A DNA stretch of 64,000 nt, taken from NCBI GenBank assembly GCA_002118135.1, contig BDIU01000065.1, forward strand, positions 1 to 64,000, in the 5' to 3' direction. The position numbers and the translations under genes are program-made. This DNA comes from Trebouxia sp. TZW2008. Its lineage: Eukaryota; Chlorophyta; Trebouxiophyceae; Trebouxiales; Trebouxiaceae. The notes under the pieces are model-generated. The model saw only the letters and a program-made list of their open reading frames with translations, was not told the DNA's origin and made no database searches. Below are positions 10,601 through 21,162 of this stretch, piece after piece (positions within the stretch are counted from its first letter, which is position 1; each line of letters opens with the position of its first letter).

Positions 10601-13458
10601 TCATGCCCCTCCTCACCTGGTGCAGCCAGCTCATGCGCATTGTCAGCGGAGAGTGTCACAATAGGGAGCTTGTATAGACACTGGTGTCATGTCTGACACA
10701 ATGAGCATTGATCCATGCAATTTGGTGGAAGCCATGTGAAACTCATCCCTGCTGCTGATATGCATGCATGGGCAAAGCCCTGAGCCGGTGGTGTAGGGCA
10801 AGGTACTTGGAGACAGCGGCAGTGCCATAAAATTGAGGGTACCCCTAAGACGAGTGCGGACCTCTGAAGCTGCGCAGGCAGCAGCAAAGCCCAAGACAGC
10901 AGCAAAGCCCATATGGCACAGCCTTGGGCTGTTTGTGCAGGGGAAGGCACCTGGAGGCAGCGCCAGGGCCATAGGATTGAGGGCATCAACAAGGCTTACT
11001 CTCAAGCTGAAGGCCAACACAAATGGCAATAAAGCATTAGCATGGGCACAGCCTTGGGCTGTTTGTTCAGGGGCAGGCACCTGGAGGCAGCGCCAGGGCC
11101 ATAGGATTGAGGGCATCCACAAGGCGAGTGCGGGGACCTAGGGCAGTGCGGGCAGCCTGGTAGCGAGGCCGTTGCTGCTCCAATACACGCCTGGCTAGGG
11201 CTCGGCTGCTGCCCTGTTGCTCAAAAACCTCATAGGCTCGCCACACCTGGTCCAGGGCTGTGCAAGGCACCTGCAGAGCCCTCTGATATGCTTGCCTGCA
11301 CCACCAAAACAGTATAATCCATGTAACTGACCGTCATTATGATACCAACCATCACAATACCACGATAACGAATGACAACAACAATATTAGTCATGAGGAT
11401 GGCCACACCAATCGCGATGACAGCAAAATCCACAACAATGATAAAGGTGGTGACAGACTACGTGATGATGATGATGATGACAACAGGTGCGAGGTTGTGT
11501 GTGACACGAATCCTATATTGCCAGGCACAAGACATCTCCCATAAGCTTTGTATGCAGATGAGCAGCAAGGCCCCCAGGATGCAAGACCCCTTTGGCTGCC
11601 TGCAAAAAGCCCCTGACTTGAATGGCTTGAGCATCATCCAGAGCTGCAAGTGAACTGCATCTTGAGCAGCCCTTGATGAATTGCCCAACAGAGTCATTCC
11701 CTGTTGAAAGGTTTTGATCATGCTTTGCTGCAGTGGCTTAGCGTGCGCGCAATGATTGCTCATTATGCAGGGCATCTGGAGGGCTTCTGCACCCACCCTT
11801 TTGACCTTGTAGAACGTGTGTTGACAGCATGAATTTTTTTGGTGCAGCACTGCTGCAAACTGAACACTGCATTAAAATACTTACACTCTGCAACAACTCT
11901 GGACAGGCAACAATCATCTGGACACAAGTAGTGTACCCTGGGCCAGCAAGATTGTGTGCCATTGCAGCTGCAAGCACCTCTGAGTAGACCAGTGCTGCAC
12001 ATGCAAGTCATGCAGTGGAGCTGACAGGTGCATGTGGAGCGTTGACCTGAGAGTCATGACACGATGGGAGTCCTCTTGGCCTGGTGCAGCACCTGAGGCC
12101 CACAGGGCCCTGAAGGCTGGGGTGTTGGGGCGGGGCAGCTGCATGTAGTTGATGTACTCTTGCCATAGACCACCAGAATGCAAGTCGAGCCCTATGCGCT
12201 CCAAAGCATACTCGTACGCTTTCCTAGTCTCCAGCATGCCAGCTTCGCCCTTGCTCTCATTCATCTGCAAGTTGTGATGAGCTTTTGACCTTCTGATAAT
12301 CACAGCAATCAAATGTGCTGGCTTGCATCAGATGTATGTCAGCGCCAACATGCAGTTTGCCAGCTAGGGTTGCCATGTTGTGCACTAGTCATGCAGCCTC
12401 TGGACATTGCCGTATGTCAACTTCTGCTCTGCCTTGCTACTTGCCCTGCACAAGGACTCTTTGTCTGTGATGGCACATGGCAAAGTCCAATGTGCAAATT
12501 CAGCATGCCACACGCACATACTCAATTGAATGAGCAGGGTTGAAATGTCAGCATTATGTGTGGCATCAGCAGCCTGTGGCTGAGCAACGGCAGAGCAAAC
12601 TTGCTGGAATGGTGCTGGATGCCCTTGGCATGTGCAAAAGATGTGATAGCTGGCATAACAAGGTATGGGACTGACTCTTTTGATGAAAGCCAGGTATGTG
12701 CTCCAAAGTGCCACGCTAGGGCAGTTGAGCAGACTCCGGCTGAAGATGCTGCGAACTTCTGGAGAATTGACTGCCATGGCCATCTCAGCATATGCCTTCC
12801 AGTGTTGAGCCTAAACACACAGGACTTGCTTGATTCATCCGCATCATCATCCTCATCATCATCATCATCATCATCATCATAATTTGTAACAATCCTATGA
12901 GATTTTCTGACACAGCTAGGTGCACAAAGACGCAATGAACTGCCTTCAAAAAAGCTTCTGTACAAGGCTGTGCTGGTGTGCAGATTTGAGCAAAATGCCA
13001 AGTGACTTCTGGTGAGTGCTTTCAAGTCAGACGATTCTAGCAGTCTTCCACCCACACAAAGGGCACAGAGAGTGGCATGTTTGCTTGATGGTAGCAGGCA
13101 ACTGTCTGTTCGCTTGAGTGCGCTTGAACGCAGCCATTTGCTGTATGATGACTGAAGGCAGGTGTCAGGCACACTTACAGCAGTGGGGAATTTGGCCAGA
13201 AACTCCTCATACAAAGGCCGTTGTTCAGCTAGGGATTGAGGCTGATTTGCATGTGCTAGCAGCTCTTGCGCAACGTCTTGCCACGCAGCAGCTTCCTCAA
13301 CTGATGGTATGGCATGGGATCGGATTGCAGACAACTACACGCAAACGCAGCACGTTGGTCCGAAAGCTGTATTTGAATAGCTTGCTATTGGTGCCCAGCC
13401 TGATCAGTAGATGCAATACCTTGTCTGCAACCCCTTGCACCCAGGGACGCTGAGCCAT
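4610..13458 (-). CDS. CSTF3: Cleavage stimulation factor subunit 3 (CstF-77 / Rna14)
   Basis: This is a scaffold of pre-mRNA 3'-end cleavage and polyadenylation in the nucleus. It dimerises through HAT helices and holds CstF-64 and CstF-50. The start is ATG at 13458 (MAQRPWVQGVADK, exon 13458-13420), spliced to the exon 13334-13179, which has PSVEEAAAWQDVAQELL. HAT-repeat exons follow: about 12811-12695 (WKAYAEMAMA), 12265-12047 (TRKAYEYALERIGLDL), 11277-11050 (TALDQVWRAYEVFEQQ), 10262-10090 (MTAWKAYLAWECSNP), 9340-9261, 8640-8510, 8170-8040 and 7566-7310 (NIFELGAKRFMAEPGFVLAY). A Pro/Gly-rich hinge lies at 6870-5820 (LSQFPVELGNFINKLPP). The C-terminal part, 5512-5370 and about 4822-4610, has the diagnostic KRKQPDHGF and PPAHDVFRMRRKQR, matching the PPVHDIYRARQQKR end of animal CstF-77. 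The stop is TAA at 4610-4612. Exon limits given as approximate may shift by a few bases. Confidence 0.95.
6000..6180 (-). repeat. Echo of the Pro/Gly-rich hinge exon start in CstF-77
   Basis: About 60 bases coding for LSPLRGGPGGPDQRPG near 6003-6060 recur in degenerate form near 6125-6190, upstream on the transcribed strand. The two copies share the sequences read on the plus strand as CAGGCCCC, GGGCTG and GGTGCTGGGCTTG. The upstream copy is probably intronic. Confidence 0.6.
7070..7365 (-). repeat. Junction echo: three copies of a CstF-77 exon end
   Basis: The authentic exon end (AQPLWDHYLQFEAQV, about 7310-7365) is copied near 7165-7200 and 7070-7110, read on the plus strand as GTGATCCCACAGGGGTTGTG and variants. 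All copies lie downstream of the exon on the transcribed strand, in its following intron, together with the pentanucleotide tract. Confidence 0.75.
7219..7293. repeat. (GCACA)n pentanucleotide microsatellite
   Basis: About 15 perfect tandem GCACA units lie in a CstF-77 intron. Degenerate relatives (CGGCA, TAGCA, GCACA) lie at about 7005-7045 and 7115-7135. Confidence 0.97.
9091..9259. mobile_element. TA-flanked inverted-repeat element at a CstF-77 5' splice site
   Basis: The 169-base element starts TACGGTGATCCCTCCTTGTA and ends GTCACTGTA. Read from the right end it is TACAGTGACTTTTCGTTGTA, so the two ends match in TAC-GTGA-TTGTA. The interior carries AAGGACA boxes spaced about 14-20 bases apart. 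It is a non-autonomous MITE-like element with a probable TA target duplication, as in Tc1/mariner. On the minus strand the exon ends at 9261 and the intron begins GTACAGTGAC; all of that donor but its first G comes from the element. Confidence 0.7.
9880..10095 (-). repeat. Junction echo: about 75-base tandem copies of an exon end
   Basis: The unit ACATCAAGCCAACATGCATG...GATGCAATGACC recurs about three times (near 9900, 9970 and 10040). It abuts the end of the CstF-77 exon at 10090-10262, whose last bases (GCAGTTGCCTTACGTCAGG on the plus strand) resemble the unit's GCAATGACCATATGTCACG. The copies fill the downstream intron. Confidence 0.75.
10190..10632 (-). repeat. Junction echo: three copies of the YEQQQQMTAWKAYLAWE exon start
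   Basis: Plus-strand copies of AGCCAGGTAGGCCTTCCA...CTGCTGCTGCTCAT...CACCTGGTGCAGCC lie at about 10190-10262 (authentic exon start with its acceptor), 10350-10422 and 10557-10630. The two extra copies are in the intron upstream of the exon. They retain most of the MTAWKAYLAWE coding but are not followed by the rest of the exon. Confidence 0.85.
10780..11140 (-). repeat. Junction echo: three copies of the LVDALNPMALALPPGA exon end
   Basis: The end of the CstF-77 exon (RTRLVDALNPMALALPPGACP, about 11050-11130) is repeated at about 10915-11005 and, more diverged, at about 10785-10860. The first two share CAGCCTTGGGCTGTTTGT and GGAGGCAGCGCCAGGGCCATAGG. Both extra copies lie downstream on the transcribed strand, in the following intron. 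Confidence 0.88.
12838..12883. repeat. (TCA)n trinucleotide microsatellite
   Basis: TCATCA units with a few interruptions lie in a CstF-77 intron. A related (GATGAT)n tract lies at about 11465-11483. The apparent poly-Asp or poly-Ser reading is not coding. Confidence 0.95.
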
Positions 13459-14244
13459 GCAGGACGCAGCTCAGCAAACTCTCTACGGACGCTTTGTATG
13501 CCTTGCAATGAGATGCAATTCGCAAAATTTGCAATATGTTTTCAGGTTGAAACGTATCGTTACAGTGACTGCGCCGTCGACTCAGGTAAGCTTGCAGCTC
13601 TATGAGGCTGTCAGAAACGCGCATGCATGCACAGCAAACGAGGCACAAATCACTCTACTGCGCCCTCACAGCCAGCGTCCTGACAGCTCTGCCGCCTGCT
13701 GCAGCTCACTTGTACTTGGGGACAAACGTTGTGCACCTGAAGCGCTACGAGCGTCAACTGGCTTACAACTGGTACAGAAATGACCACCCGACAGCAGCTA
13801 AATGCGGCAAGCTGTGGTTGCACAAGCCGTTCTGTCGCAAAAGCTGGTCATAGAAGCTTGCTTCAAATTCCGAACATCTTCTTTGCCTTTGAGTTTGACC
13901 TAACCGTGTCGCAGCATGCAGCATGACACCGCGCTCTCTTCCCTCAAATTGGAGTACATATCTGCGCGCAGCAGCATTTTTCATGACATGTGATAGCGCG
14001 ATCAAGGCATGAAGCTTGACTGCGTTTCCGGTGTTCACTGCCCTGGCAAGCGGCGTAGATGACACTGCCGCTGAAGCGCTCAATTGACGGAACAGTGTCG
14101 GCATGAGCAAAGCAGCTGTGCTCCCTGCAACGCCTGCATGGACATTGGGGACGAGAGGCTGTCAACTGTTCTCGGGTACGGGTCCCTTGTCCTCGTCAGA
14201 ATAATCCTTGATGCTGCGTGCTATAGAGCGGCTGACACAAAACC
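13459..14244. promoter_or_regulatory. Divergent promoter region, CstF-77 / SHIPPO gene
   Basis: 786 bases separate two outward-facing start codons. The region is richer in CG dinucleotides (CGGACGC, GCGCCGTCGAC, TGTCGCA) than the intragenic sequence. No TATA box or named factor site can be assigned by eye. Confidence 0.45.
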
Positions 14245-16960
14245 ATGGCAATCGCAGGCGAGGTGCAACCAGGCCCTGGCGAGTATGGCCTTGCTGGTCG
14301 CTACAAGGTGTGCTCTTCTGCTACGCACGAGCCGTCGTTCACAATCCCAGGAGGTCGTGGAATAGGCAATCGTAAGTGTGAGCCCACAACAGCGACTTTT
14401 ATGCTTCTACCTGGCACAGCAAGCAGAGCAGCCTGACTGACACACCACGTCGGTCCTGCAGGAGAGCGTTCACCTGGCCCTGCAGACTACAGACCTTCTA
14501 GCGCCAATGTGCTTCCCAACAAGCCTGCGTTCACTTTGGCTGGAAGGCTAGCAAATGCAGACCTGAAGCACAGCACGCCTGGACCTGGTGCATATGCAGT
14601 CAGGACCAGAAGCAAGCTGCTGGGCAGCCATCCAAATGCGCCTAGCTTCTCGATGCCTGCCAGTGGAAGAGGCTCTGAGCAGGGACAGAAAGCTCCAGGC
14701 CCAGGAGGTGAGTGCTTCTTCTGCCTTGTCAAGCAGCTATTCCTTGCCACATGCACAGGATGTGTGCACGTTAACAATTGATGGGCAGTGTGTGGATGCT
14801 GTCAACAATGTTGCCCAATCATGTGTGGCCGCCAGATAGAAGCATTAATGAGCTGAAGCTGTCATGACCGGCAAGGTCTTGATCCACTAGAGGCTGAAGT
14901 GGTTGGCATTTGTTGTTGTCTGGCCTTAGCAGCTGCCATAAATATGCACAGAAGGCATGAACCACAACAAGCATGCATAATAAGCAATGTGTAAAGCACG
15001 CACAAATAGCATGCACCACAAGCAGGCACAATTGTAATGCATGGATGCTGCATGCAGAGTACAAGACAGATGTGAAGCAAGCAGGGCCAAGCTGCAGTAT
15101 GAAGTTCAGGCATGAGGCAGGCAGAGTGACAGGGGACACAGTTGTGCCTCCAGGCCCAGGCTCATACTCTGTGACAGTGTGCAACAGGCCACGCTCTGCT
15201 GCATTCAGCTTTGGCAGCAGCAGACCGCAGTCAAGCTCCCAAACCCTCAGGTACGCATGATGCAGCATATGTCTTGCCTACTGTGCTTCGTCTTTCAGAT
15301 ATTTTGTCTTGTGCAGTGCTACACAAGTGCTTTGGACTGTTTATCAATACATCAATATCCTCTGTTTTGACAATTGGTCGATGCAAATTGCACAAGATCT
15401 GGACGGCCAGCTTGCTTGCTGCCATTGACGGCACAGTTTGGCAGCATATACAAAAGCTAAGTTGATGGCATTTACATGGCAACGCTCTCAAGCACCTTGA
15501 ACTCATTGCTTCAATGCCTAGCTGGCCCTGCAGGCCAGAGCAGTCTACACAGCTTGCAGCAGCTGCTATGTCTGCTCGCACTGTGAGAGGGGGATCGTTC
15601 TCCAGATCAGGGCGGGGCAGCTCAGGATGGGTAGAGGCAGGCCCAGGTCCTGGGGCATACCATGGGCTGGACAAAGCTGCTGGAGTGACAGCGCAGTCGC
15701 AGCCAGCCTATTCCTTTGGGAGTGGCAGAGACAAGCGTCTATGTACGCCCGTCCCGTTTTTTCTTATCGCATACATGCTTGCTTGTGAAATACCATGACT
15801 CTGCCAGGTCCAAGCAGCAGCAGTGTGTCTTTGGATAGTTTTAGCCAAAGTCAATGCTTGTTCAGCGGCCCTCCCTTGCTGCTGTCCTCCGCACGTATCA
15901 AGCTACAGAGCCGTGTTGCCTGCACAATAAGATGCCCTTTGATTCTGGCACCTCTTTCTTCTGGTCTCATCAGACGTGACTCTGGAGTAATCACTGACCT
16001 GTCCCCATAACAAGGAACTAATGTGTTTGCTGGCCATATGGCTAAATGCTGGCTTTTTAGAAGATGTCATTTCCAGTGTGATGCTGACGAGTCCGTACCT
16101 TCAGACGAGTTGGCACGTCACGTCATCTATGTGCCTTACAGCTGAAAATCAGCCTGGGCCTGGAGCTTACAGCCCGACCGCCAGTGCAACTTCCCCCAGG
16201 AAGGCAGCATTCAGCATGTGCGGGAGGCCTCAAACAGCCAACGCAGCGTCTTTCACACCAGGCCCAGGGCAGTACAAGACCGCCCCCACCCAGACCCATG
16301 TTGGCACCCACCCCAACCCATCCTCCTACACCTTTGGCCTGAAGACTCTCGCTGATCAGGAGGCTGAGCGCAAGCCTGGCCCTGCAGGTAGGCATCCTGT
16401 GATGCGCAGCTTCTTTGTAGAGCCTGTGTACAGCCCATGGCCATGTGCATATGCAGACAGAGTATAGCTGAAGAAAAGCTGCTTATGTTCATCTGTGCTG
16501 CACCATGTCTACAAACCTGCAGCTGCATCATTGCAGCAGATCCATCTGCATGATGAATAGATTTCATGCTATACCACCTGTAATCAGTGCCCACCAGCAT
16601 CAAGCCACCAAGCCTTGCAGTGATGGGCTGAAAACAGGGAGTGCAGCAAGAGACTCTGTGCTGTTGACAGTGTGAAACCAATTGTTCAGAGCAGGTCAAT
16701 CGGGGCAATTCCGATTGTTAGCTGCTTATGTGATGTAGACGCAATTCCACAGCTTCGACCGTGTTTTCCATGCAGCTTACAATACGGAGCTGCGACCGAG
16801 CGCCATCGCAGCCAGCCTCAAGTTCCGCCATGCCAGCAATGTTTTGCGAGATGAGGCAAAAAGTATGCCTGGTCCAGCAGACTACAGCATCACAGACCGA
16901 CAGCTGTGTGCCTGCAAAAATGTTAAAGGCTACACGATGGGACAAAGGTCACCACAATGA
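14245..16960 (+). CDS. SHIPPO / sperm-tail PG-rich repeat (STPGR) protein
   Basis: A tandem PG-rich repeat protein of the ODF3/CIMAP class; family members bind or line axonemal microtubules. The repeats read QPGPGEY, SPGPADY, TPGPGAY, PPGPGSY, GPGPGAY, QPGPGAY, TPGPGQY, KPGPAAY and MPGPADY. Most are followed 15-25 residues later by a hydrophobic F-S-F/F-T-L motif (PSFTIPG, PAFTLAG, AAFSFGS, YSFGSG, AAFSMCG, YTFGL). Exons: 14245-14371, 14462-14707, 15085-15250, 15534-15742, about 15804-15990 (least certain), about 16141-16388 and 16776-16960. The last exon gives ASLKFRHASNV and ends MGQRSPQ with TGA at 16958-16960. A TGTAA at 16975-16979 is a good chlorophyte-type polyadenylation signal. Presence of this family implies a flagellate stage or retained axonemal genes. 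Confidence 0.9.
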
Positions 16961-17488
16961 CATTCGTAGTACACTGTAATTGCTGCACACTTGACGGTCA
17001 AGTTGGACTTGATGCTAGTGCTCATGCTGACGCTTTGACTTTTTGCTATTGAGCAATTGCAAGCCTATAAGGTTGGGTGGTTCATTACAAGGAATATGCG
17101 ACAGCTTAGCAGCGCCTTGTAACCTTGCCAAAGACCCTAAGCTTGTGTACAGGCTCAATACGGTCTTACTTGCAGACATCTTTACTGTCCAAGACTTACT
17201 CATTCCAGCACTGAGCCAAAAGTTGCTGAAATCTTTGTCATTTGCGTCTGTTACCAAGTAGGTGGCTGCATTCATTGTACAAAACTTAGCGCATGGCAAC
17301 ATGGCATAACGGAAACACTCATAGCACAATAGTCTTCTCGCCACATTGACCTAACACAAAACTCCTGAGTAGACCACAGCACACTAAGAGGCTGATGATT
17401 GGACTACTTAGCCTCTGGCAACAAGTTGACAGACTATAGTGGTGTACACGGGACAAACAGCAAGCAGAACGAGGGCCCAAAGACAGTG
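16961..17488. other. Convergent intergenic region, SHIPPO gene / kinase
   Basis: This holds the 3' ends of two convergent genes. It contains TGTAA at 16975 for the plus gene and TTACA near 17084 (TGTAA on the minus strand) for the kinase. No coding exon is seen. Confidence 0.5.
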
Positions 17489-20085
17489 TCACATGGAGAA
17501 CACATGAGGTTTGGAAGGCAAGGAATGATGAGACTGCAAATGCTGATGTTGTTGCTGTGCCTGCTGCTGAACATGTTGTTGCTGCTGCTGCTGCTGCTGC
17601 TCCTGTTGGTGTTGAGGCAGAGGAACAATATTATTTCTCTGTGCATCTTTGACGTCAACAACTGTGCTTGGAGCAGTACTTGGACTGGCCTGTTGAGTGT
17701 CCTGCTGACTGCGATTGCAACTTGGACTAGGACTCAAACCAGCATCTCCAAATTGCCTTGTGAACCAGGGATGCTCAAGCGCTTTACCAGCTGACAACCG
17801 CTCATCAGGATTCCGTAGCAACAGACTTTTGATGAAACTCAAGCCTTCTTCTGACATTGACAGCCAGGGACCATAATTGATGGGGATAGGATCCATAATG
17901 GTGGCTCTCATCACCTCGTCAATGCCATGTGATCGGCACTGCTCCAAGGTGTCCCTGAAATGTGCAGCAATGATATCAGCTGCTGCTAGCTGAACCCAGC
18001 GCAAGACTGACATACCAAGCTTTGCAAAACATGTGGCATGCTGCACTAAGCCTCAAGCACAGCCTTGAACACTGCTGAGTGGCAAGTCTCGCCTCAAATC
18101 CCTTTGCAGCACAGCAACGGATAGCAATTCTAGCTCAATCACATGCAGGCTGCTGGGTAATGCAAATGCTGTCCACGCATTCAGCTCAATCCTGTGTTGC
18201 AGGTGACTTTAGCTTGCAATCATAGCAAGCTGTTTGACTTGAAGTCAGAAGCTTGCAGTCACCCATAAGCTGTTTGACATATTTGTTGCAGTTGACTGTA
18301 GCATGCAACCAACAGCAGGCCATTTGACACAAAATTAGACTGCACTGATCATAGAAACTTTTGCTCAAGAGCAAGCAATTTGACACTCAGTCAGAAAGCT
18401 GTGACTGCAGAAGCTACTTGACACCCCGAGTTAGACGGCTCAGAAGCTTGCAGTTCTCACCAGAAAGGGAATCTGCCAGTGAGCAGCTGATACATCATCA
18501 TGCCTAGGCTCCACATGTCAGACGCCTCCAGATAATCCCGCTTGAACACTTCAGGAGCCATGTACACTGGAGTGCCTGTTCTGCGTGACAGACTGGACTT
18601 GTTCCTGTATGACTGGCTGCAGCCAAAGTCCACAGCCTTCAGCCAGTCACCCTCAGCTGCTCCCCGTTCCAATGCGTTTAAGGGATCCCTGAACCTTTGC
18701 TTCAGCATGAAATTGGCTGGCTTGACGTCACCATGGACAACAGACTTCGCCTGCAAAAATCCCTGACAACATTGTGACAAATGGCATTGAAGTTGCAGCT
18801 ACCACATCACTTGTAACAAAGTTTTTTGTGTTGTACGTGTGATCTTGTAATACCAGACTGATCAAAATGTGTGCAAGACTTGTGTACAATCGAACTGATC
18901 ATTGCTGAAGCAGAAGAGTGCCCAGAGTGCTGACAAATGGCAGACTATCTCATGAGACCATTGGTGTACAATTTCTTCTGTGATGAACATCGTTCCGCAT
19001 TGCTCAAAAGAAAAGCCGCGCACAAAGTGCTTTGTGATTGCTCTCGCCAAGCATTGTGCATGGCATACTGTGTCACCAACAGCTGGCTCACGTACTCCTT
19101 GCACACTCATATGCTGTGCAGCAAGAGCTAAGCTAACAGCATACTGTCAAGCATTGTGCAAAACAGCATACACTGATGCTGAAAGTTCTGAGGCTGGCTT
19201 ACGTGGCAAGTTGCAATGACCTTCAGGCACTCATACAGCACCAATGCCGTCTGCAGTTCGCTGAACGAACCACGCTCCTGCAACAGACAGACCGGGGCTC
19301 AGCCGAACATGTCACACAGCATCAATTTGTGTCAAGTGAGTGCAGTGCACACCAGAATAAGGTGCATGCACAAAAATATCAATCTCATATGCACTGCATG
19401 GCCAGACTGCAAATGAGAGCAAGGCATAATATCAGCATTACTGACCTCCAGAATTCTTTCCAAGTCGCCTCCACTGCAAAGCTCCATCACAACATACACT
19501 TGTGCATCATCTTCATACACCCCATGAAGGCCAATCACATTGCCGCAGTCCTGTATGCTGGCCATGAGCTCAACCTCCTTCCTGATTTTCTTCATGGTCT
19601 TTTCCTGTACAAGGCAATGACGCTGAGCGTGGGGTCCACATACAGGGGGCAGAAAATGCTAGCTGGAAACTGCAGCTGCAAGCACATATTGCGCAGCAGT
19701 ACAAAACAGCCACACTTACCTTACTGAGCTTGCCCCTGATCTTTGGCAATAGCTTGACAGCTGCACACTGCCCAGTGGCTCGCTCAATGACAAGCTGAAC
19801 TTGGCCATACGCCCCTGACCCGATATGCTTTCCCAGTACATACATCTCAAAGAACTTATTCGACTCTGCGGCAGCTGCTCCAGCGACAGGCACGACGGCT
19901 GTTTTCAGGCTGTCGATGGCCTTGTAAGACGACGTAGGTCTGACATGACGGTTCACTATGTTCGCTGCAGCGCTAGATACCGAAGCCCTTGAAAGAGGAG
20001 ACACCCTGTGCGAAACGCGACAACTGGCAGGCCTCAAGCACATGTGCCCGCAGGGGGACTGCAATGCAAGTTGCTGCGCCATCAT
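17489..20085 (-). CDS. CDPK-type Ser/Thr protein kinase without EF-hands, possible plastid leader
   Basis: Five exons join in phase to a complete kinase domain: about 20085-19735, 19612-19447, 19284-19207, 18763-18464 and 17965-17489. The glycine loop is GSGAYG at residues 88-93 and the lysine is in AAVK. The catalytic loop is HGDVKPANF, with Gly in place of the usual Arg of HRD. The magnesium loop is DFG, followed by GTPVYMAPE and DMWSLGMMMYQLLTGRFPFW. Sequence and subdomain order resemble the CDPK/CaMK group, but no EF-hand follows. The tail is Ser/Pro- and then Gln-rich (QEQQQQQQQQ) and ends HVFSM. The first about 45 residues are rich in Ser, Arg and Ala with almost no acidic residues, like an organelle transit peptide; targeting is inference. 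The gene is divergent from the WW-like gene. Confidence 0.9.
17575..17608. repeat. (CTG)n tract encoding polyglutamine in the kinase tail
   Basis: On the plus strand GTTGTTGCTGCTGCTGCTG; read on the minus strand it codes the Gln run of the kinase C-terminus. The leucine-rich plus-strand reading is a shadow. Confidence 0.9.
18190..18460 (-). repeat. Degenerate about 50-base tandem repeat in a kinase intron
   Basis: The unit AGAAGCTTGCAGT followed by AGCTGTTTGACA appears five to six times with heavy divergence, ending at the donor of the exon at 18464-18763. The last unit (CAGAAGCTTGCAGTTCTCACC) touches the splice site, so this looks like another junction echo. Confidence 0.65.
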
Positions 20086-20477
20086 AGCTGCAGCGGGGTG
20101 CTATGCGACGGAGAATACGCGCAGTTGCCAAACGAGCCTAAAGCTCGTTTAACGCTAAACTAATCACGTCGCGAGCGGCTAAGAGCCCTTGCTTGTACGC
20201 GAGCGCGAACGCAGACATGAGCAGCTGGGAGCAGGTAGTAAAAACGCAGTTCAGTGCCTGGTTCAACCCTCCAAGAAGCAGGATGCCTTCACCGTGACTG
20301 ACATGTTGGTAAGGGCATTACCCCGTCACATACGATTGCCACGTGGAACAGAGCTTCTTTTACGCCGTCACGCGCGTGTGGCCGATGGCACGCGGGAATC
20401 GCAATGTCGAGATTTACTAAGGCGTACCATCTCGTGCAGAACACTCTGGTCAAAACTGGACTGATTTGTGTGCGGTG
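20086..20477. promoter_or_regulatory. Divergent promoter region, kinase / WW-like gene
   Basis: 392 bases lie between two outward-facing start codons and are CG-rich (TCGCGAGCGGC, TACGCGAGCGCGAACGC). It is compatible with a shared bidirectional promoter. No core element was identified with confidence. Confidence 0.5.
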
Positions 20478-21054
20478 ATGCTTGCTAGACGAGCTCTTGG
20501 ACCCTATCTGGGGCCGTTGTGCAAGTGCGACATCTCGACTGGCCAAGCGAGCTGGGCAAGACACGCTCCAAGACAACCACCCGTGCAACAAGCATCACAG
20601 CCTGGCAACTCTGTTGTGCTCAACGATGAGGCCTCAAGAGAAGTAGGTCAGCCTGCGCAGCAATGGACTGAGGTCATTGACAAGGCATCTGGTCAGCCAT
20701 ACTACTGGAACCAGCGGACAGGTGAGCTTGCAAGTCAGACTGGCCTTCTTGCTCAGCGCCCCCGTCCCAGTCGTGTAGGAGTCAAACTTTTAAGCAATCT
20801 GGCTTGAATGTTTGGGATGCGATTGATGCAAGTCACGCCAGCTTGTGTGCTTGTTGTCAATTGCCATGGCAGCTCCTGCTAGCTGCGCAGGCGAGACAAC
20901 TGCGATAGGAGAACCTAGACCTGGTCCACTGGGCAGAGTTCAAAACAGAGTGGTGCCTGTACAAAATGCAGGCGCAGGGTCTTCATTGCTTGGTCTTGTC
21001 GCTGCTGGGGCAGGAGTTGGTCTTGTATTCAGTATACTAGGGCGTGTGCTGTGA
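20478..21054 (+). CDS. WW-like domain protein with C-terminal membrane segment
   Basis: Two exons, 20478-20721 and 20891-21054, give 135 residues with matched phase. Residues 1-40 are basic and free of Asp/Glu except one Asp, like a mitochondrial presequence. Residues 62-92 look like a WW domain (QQWTEVIDKASGQPYYWNQ then TGETTAIGEPRP). The first Trp, the YYW block, the NQRTGET turn and the final Pro are present, but the second signature Trp is replaced (ETTAIGEP instead of ETTWxxP). Residues about 112-134 form a Gly/Leu/Val helix that could span a membrane. ATG at 20478 is the first in frame. The function is unknown; binding of proline-rich ligands may be weakened. The stop lies only 108 bases from the stop of convergent COG6. 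Confidence 0.8.
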
Positions 21055-21162
21055 TTCATACATGCATTTGGCAGTAACACAGATAGTGCAGTTCATTGCT
21101 GAGTGCCACAAATTGGCTGGGGTCTCTGCCGTTTTTGACCCTTATTTGACCCTTATTGATGT

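Noticed and set aside
10687..11122. Minus-strand ORF with LNPMALALPPGA three times, possibly a repeat protein
   Set aside because: Only the first copy is contiguous with the conserved CstF-77 exon. The other two fit better as intronic copies of its end, although inclusion cannot be excluded without cDNA.
17399..17794. Plus-strand ORF with a long leucine run
   Set aside because: It is the antisense of the polyglutamine tail and last kinase exon, which are supported by conserved kinase motifs on the minus strand.
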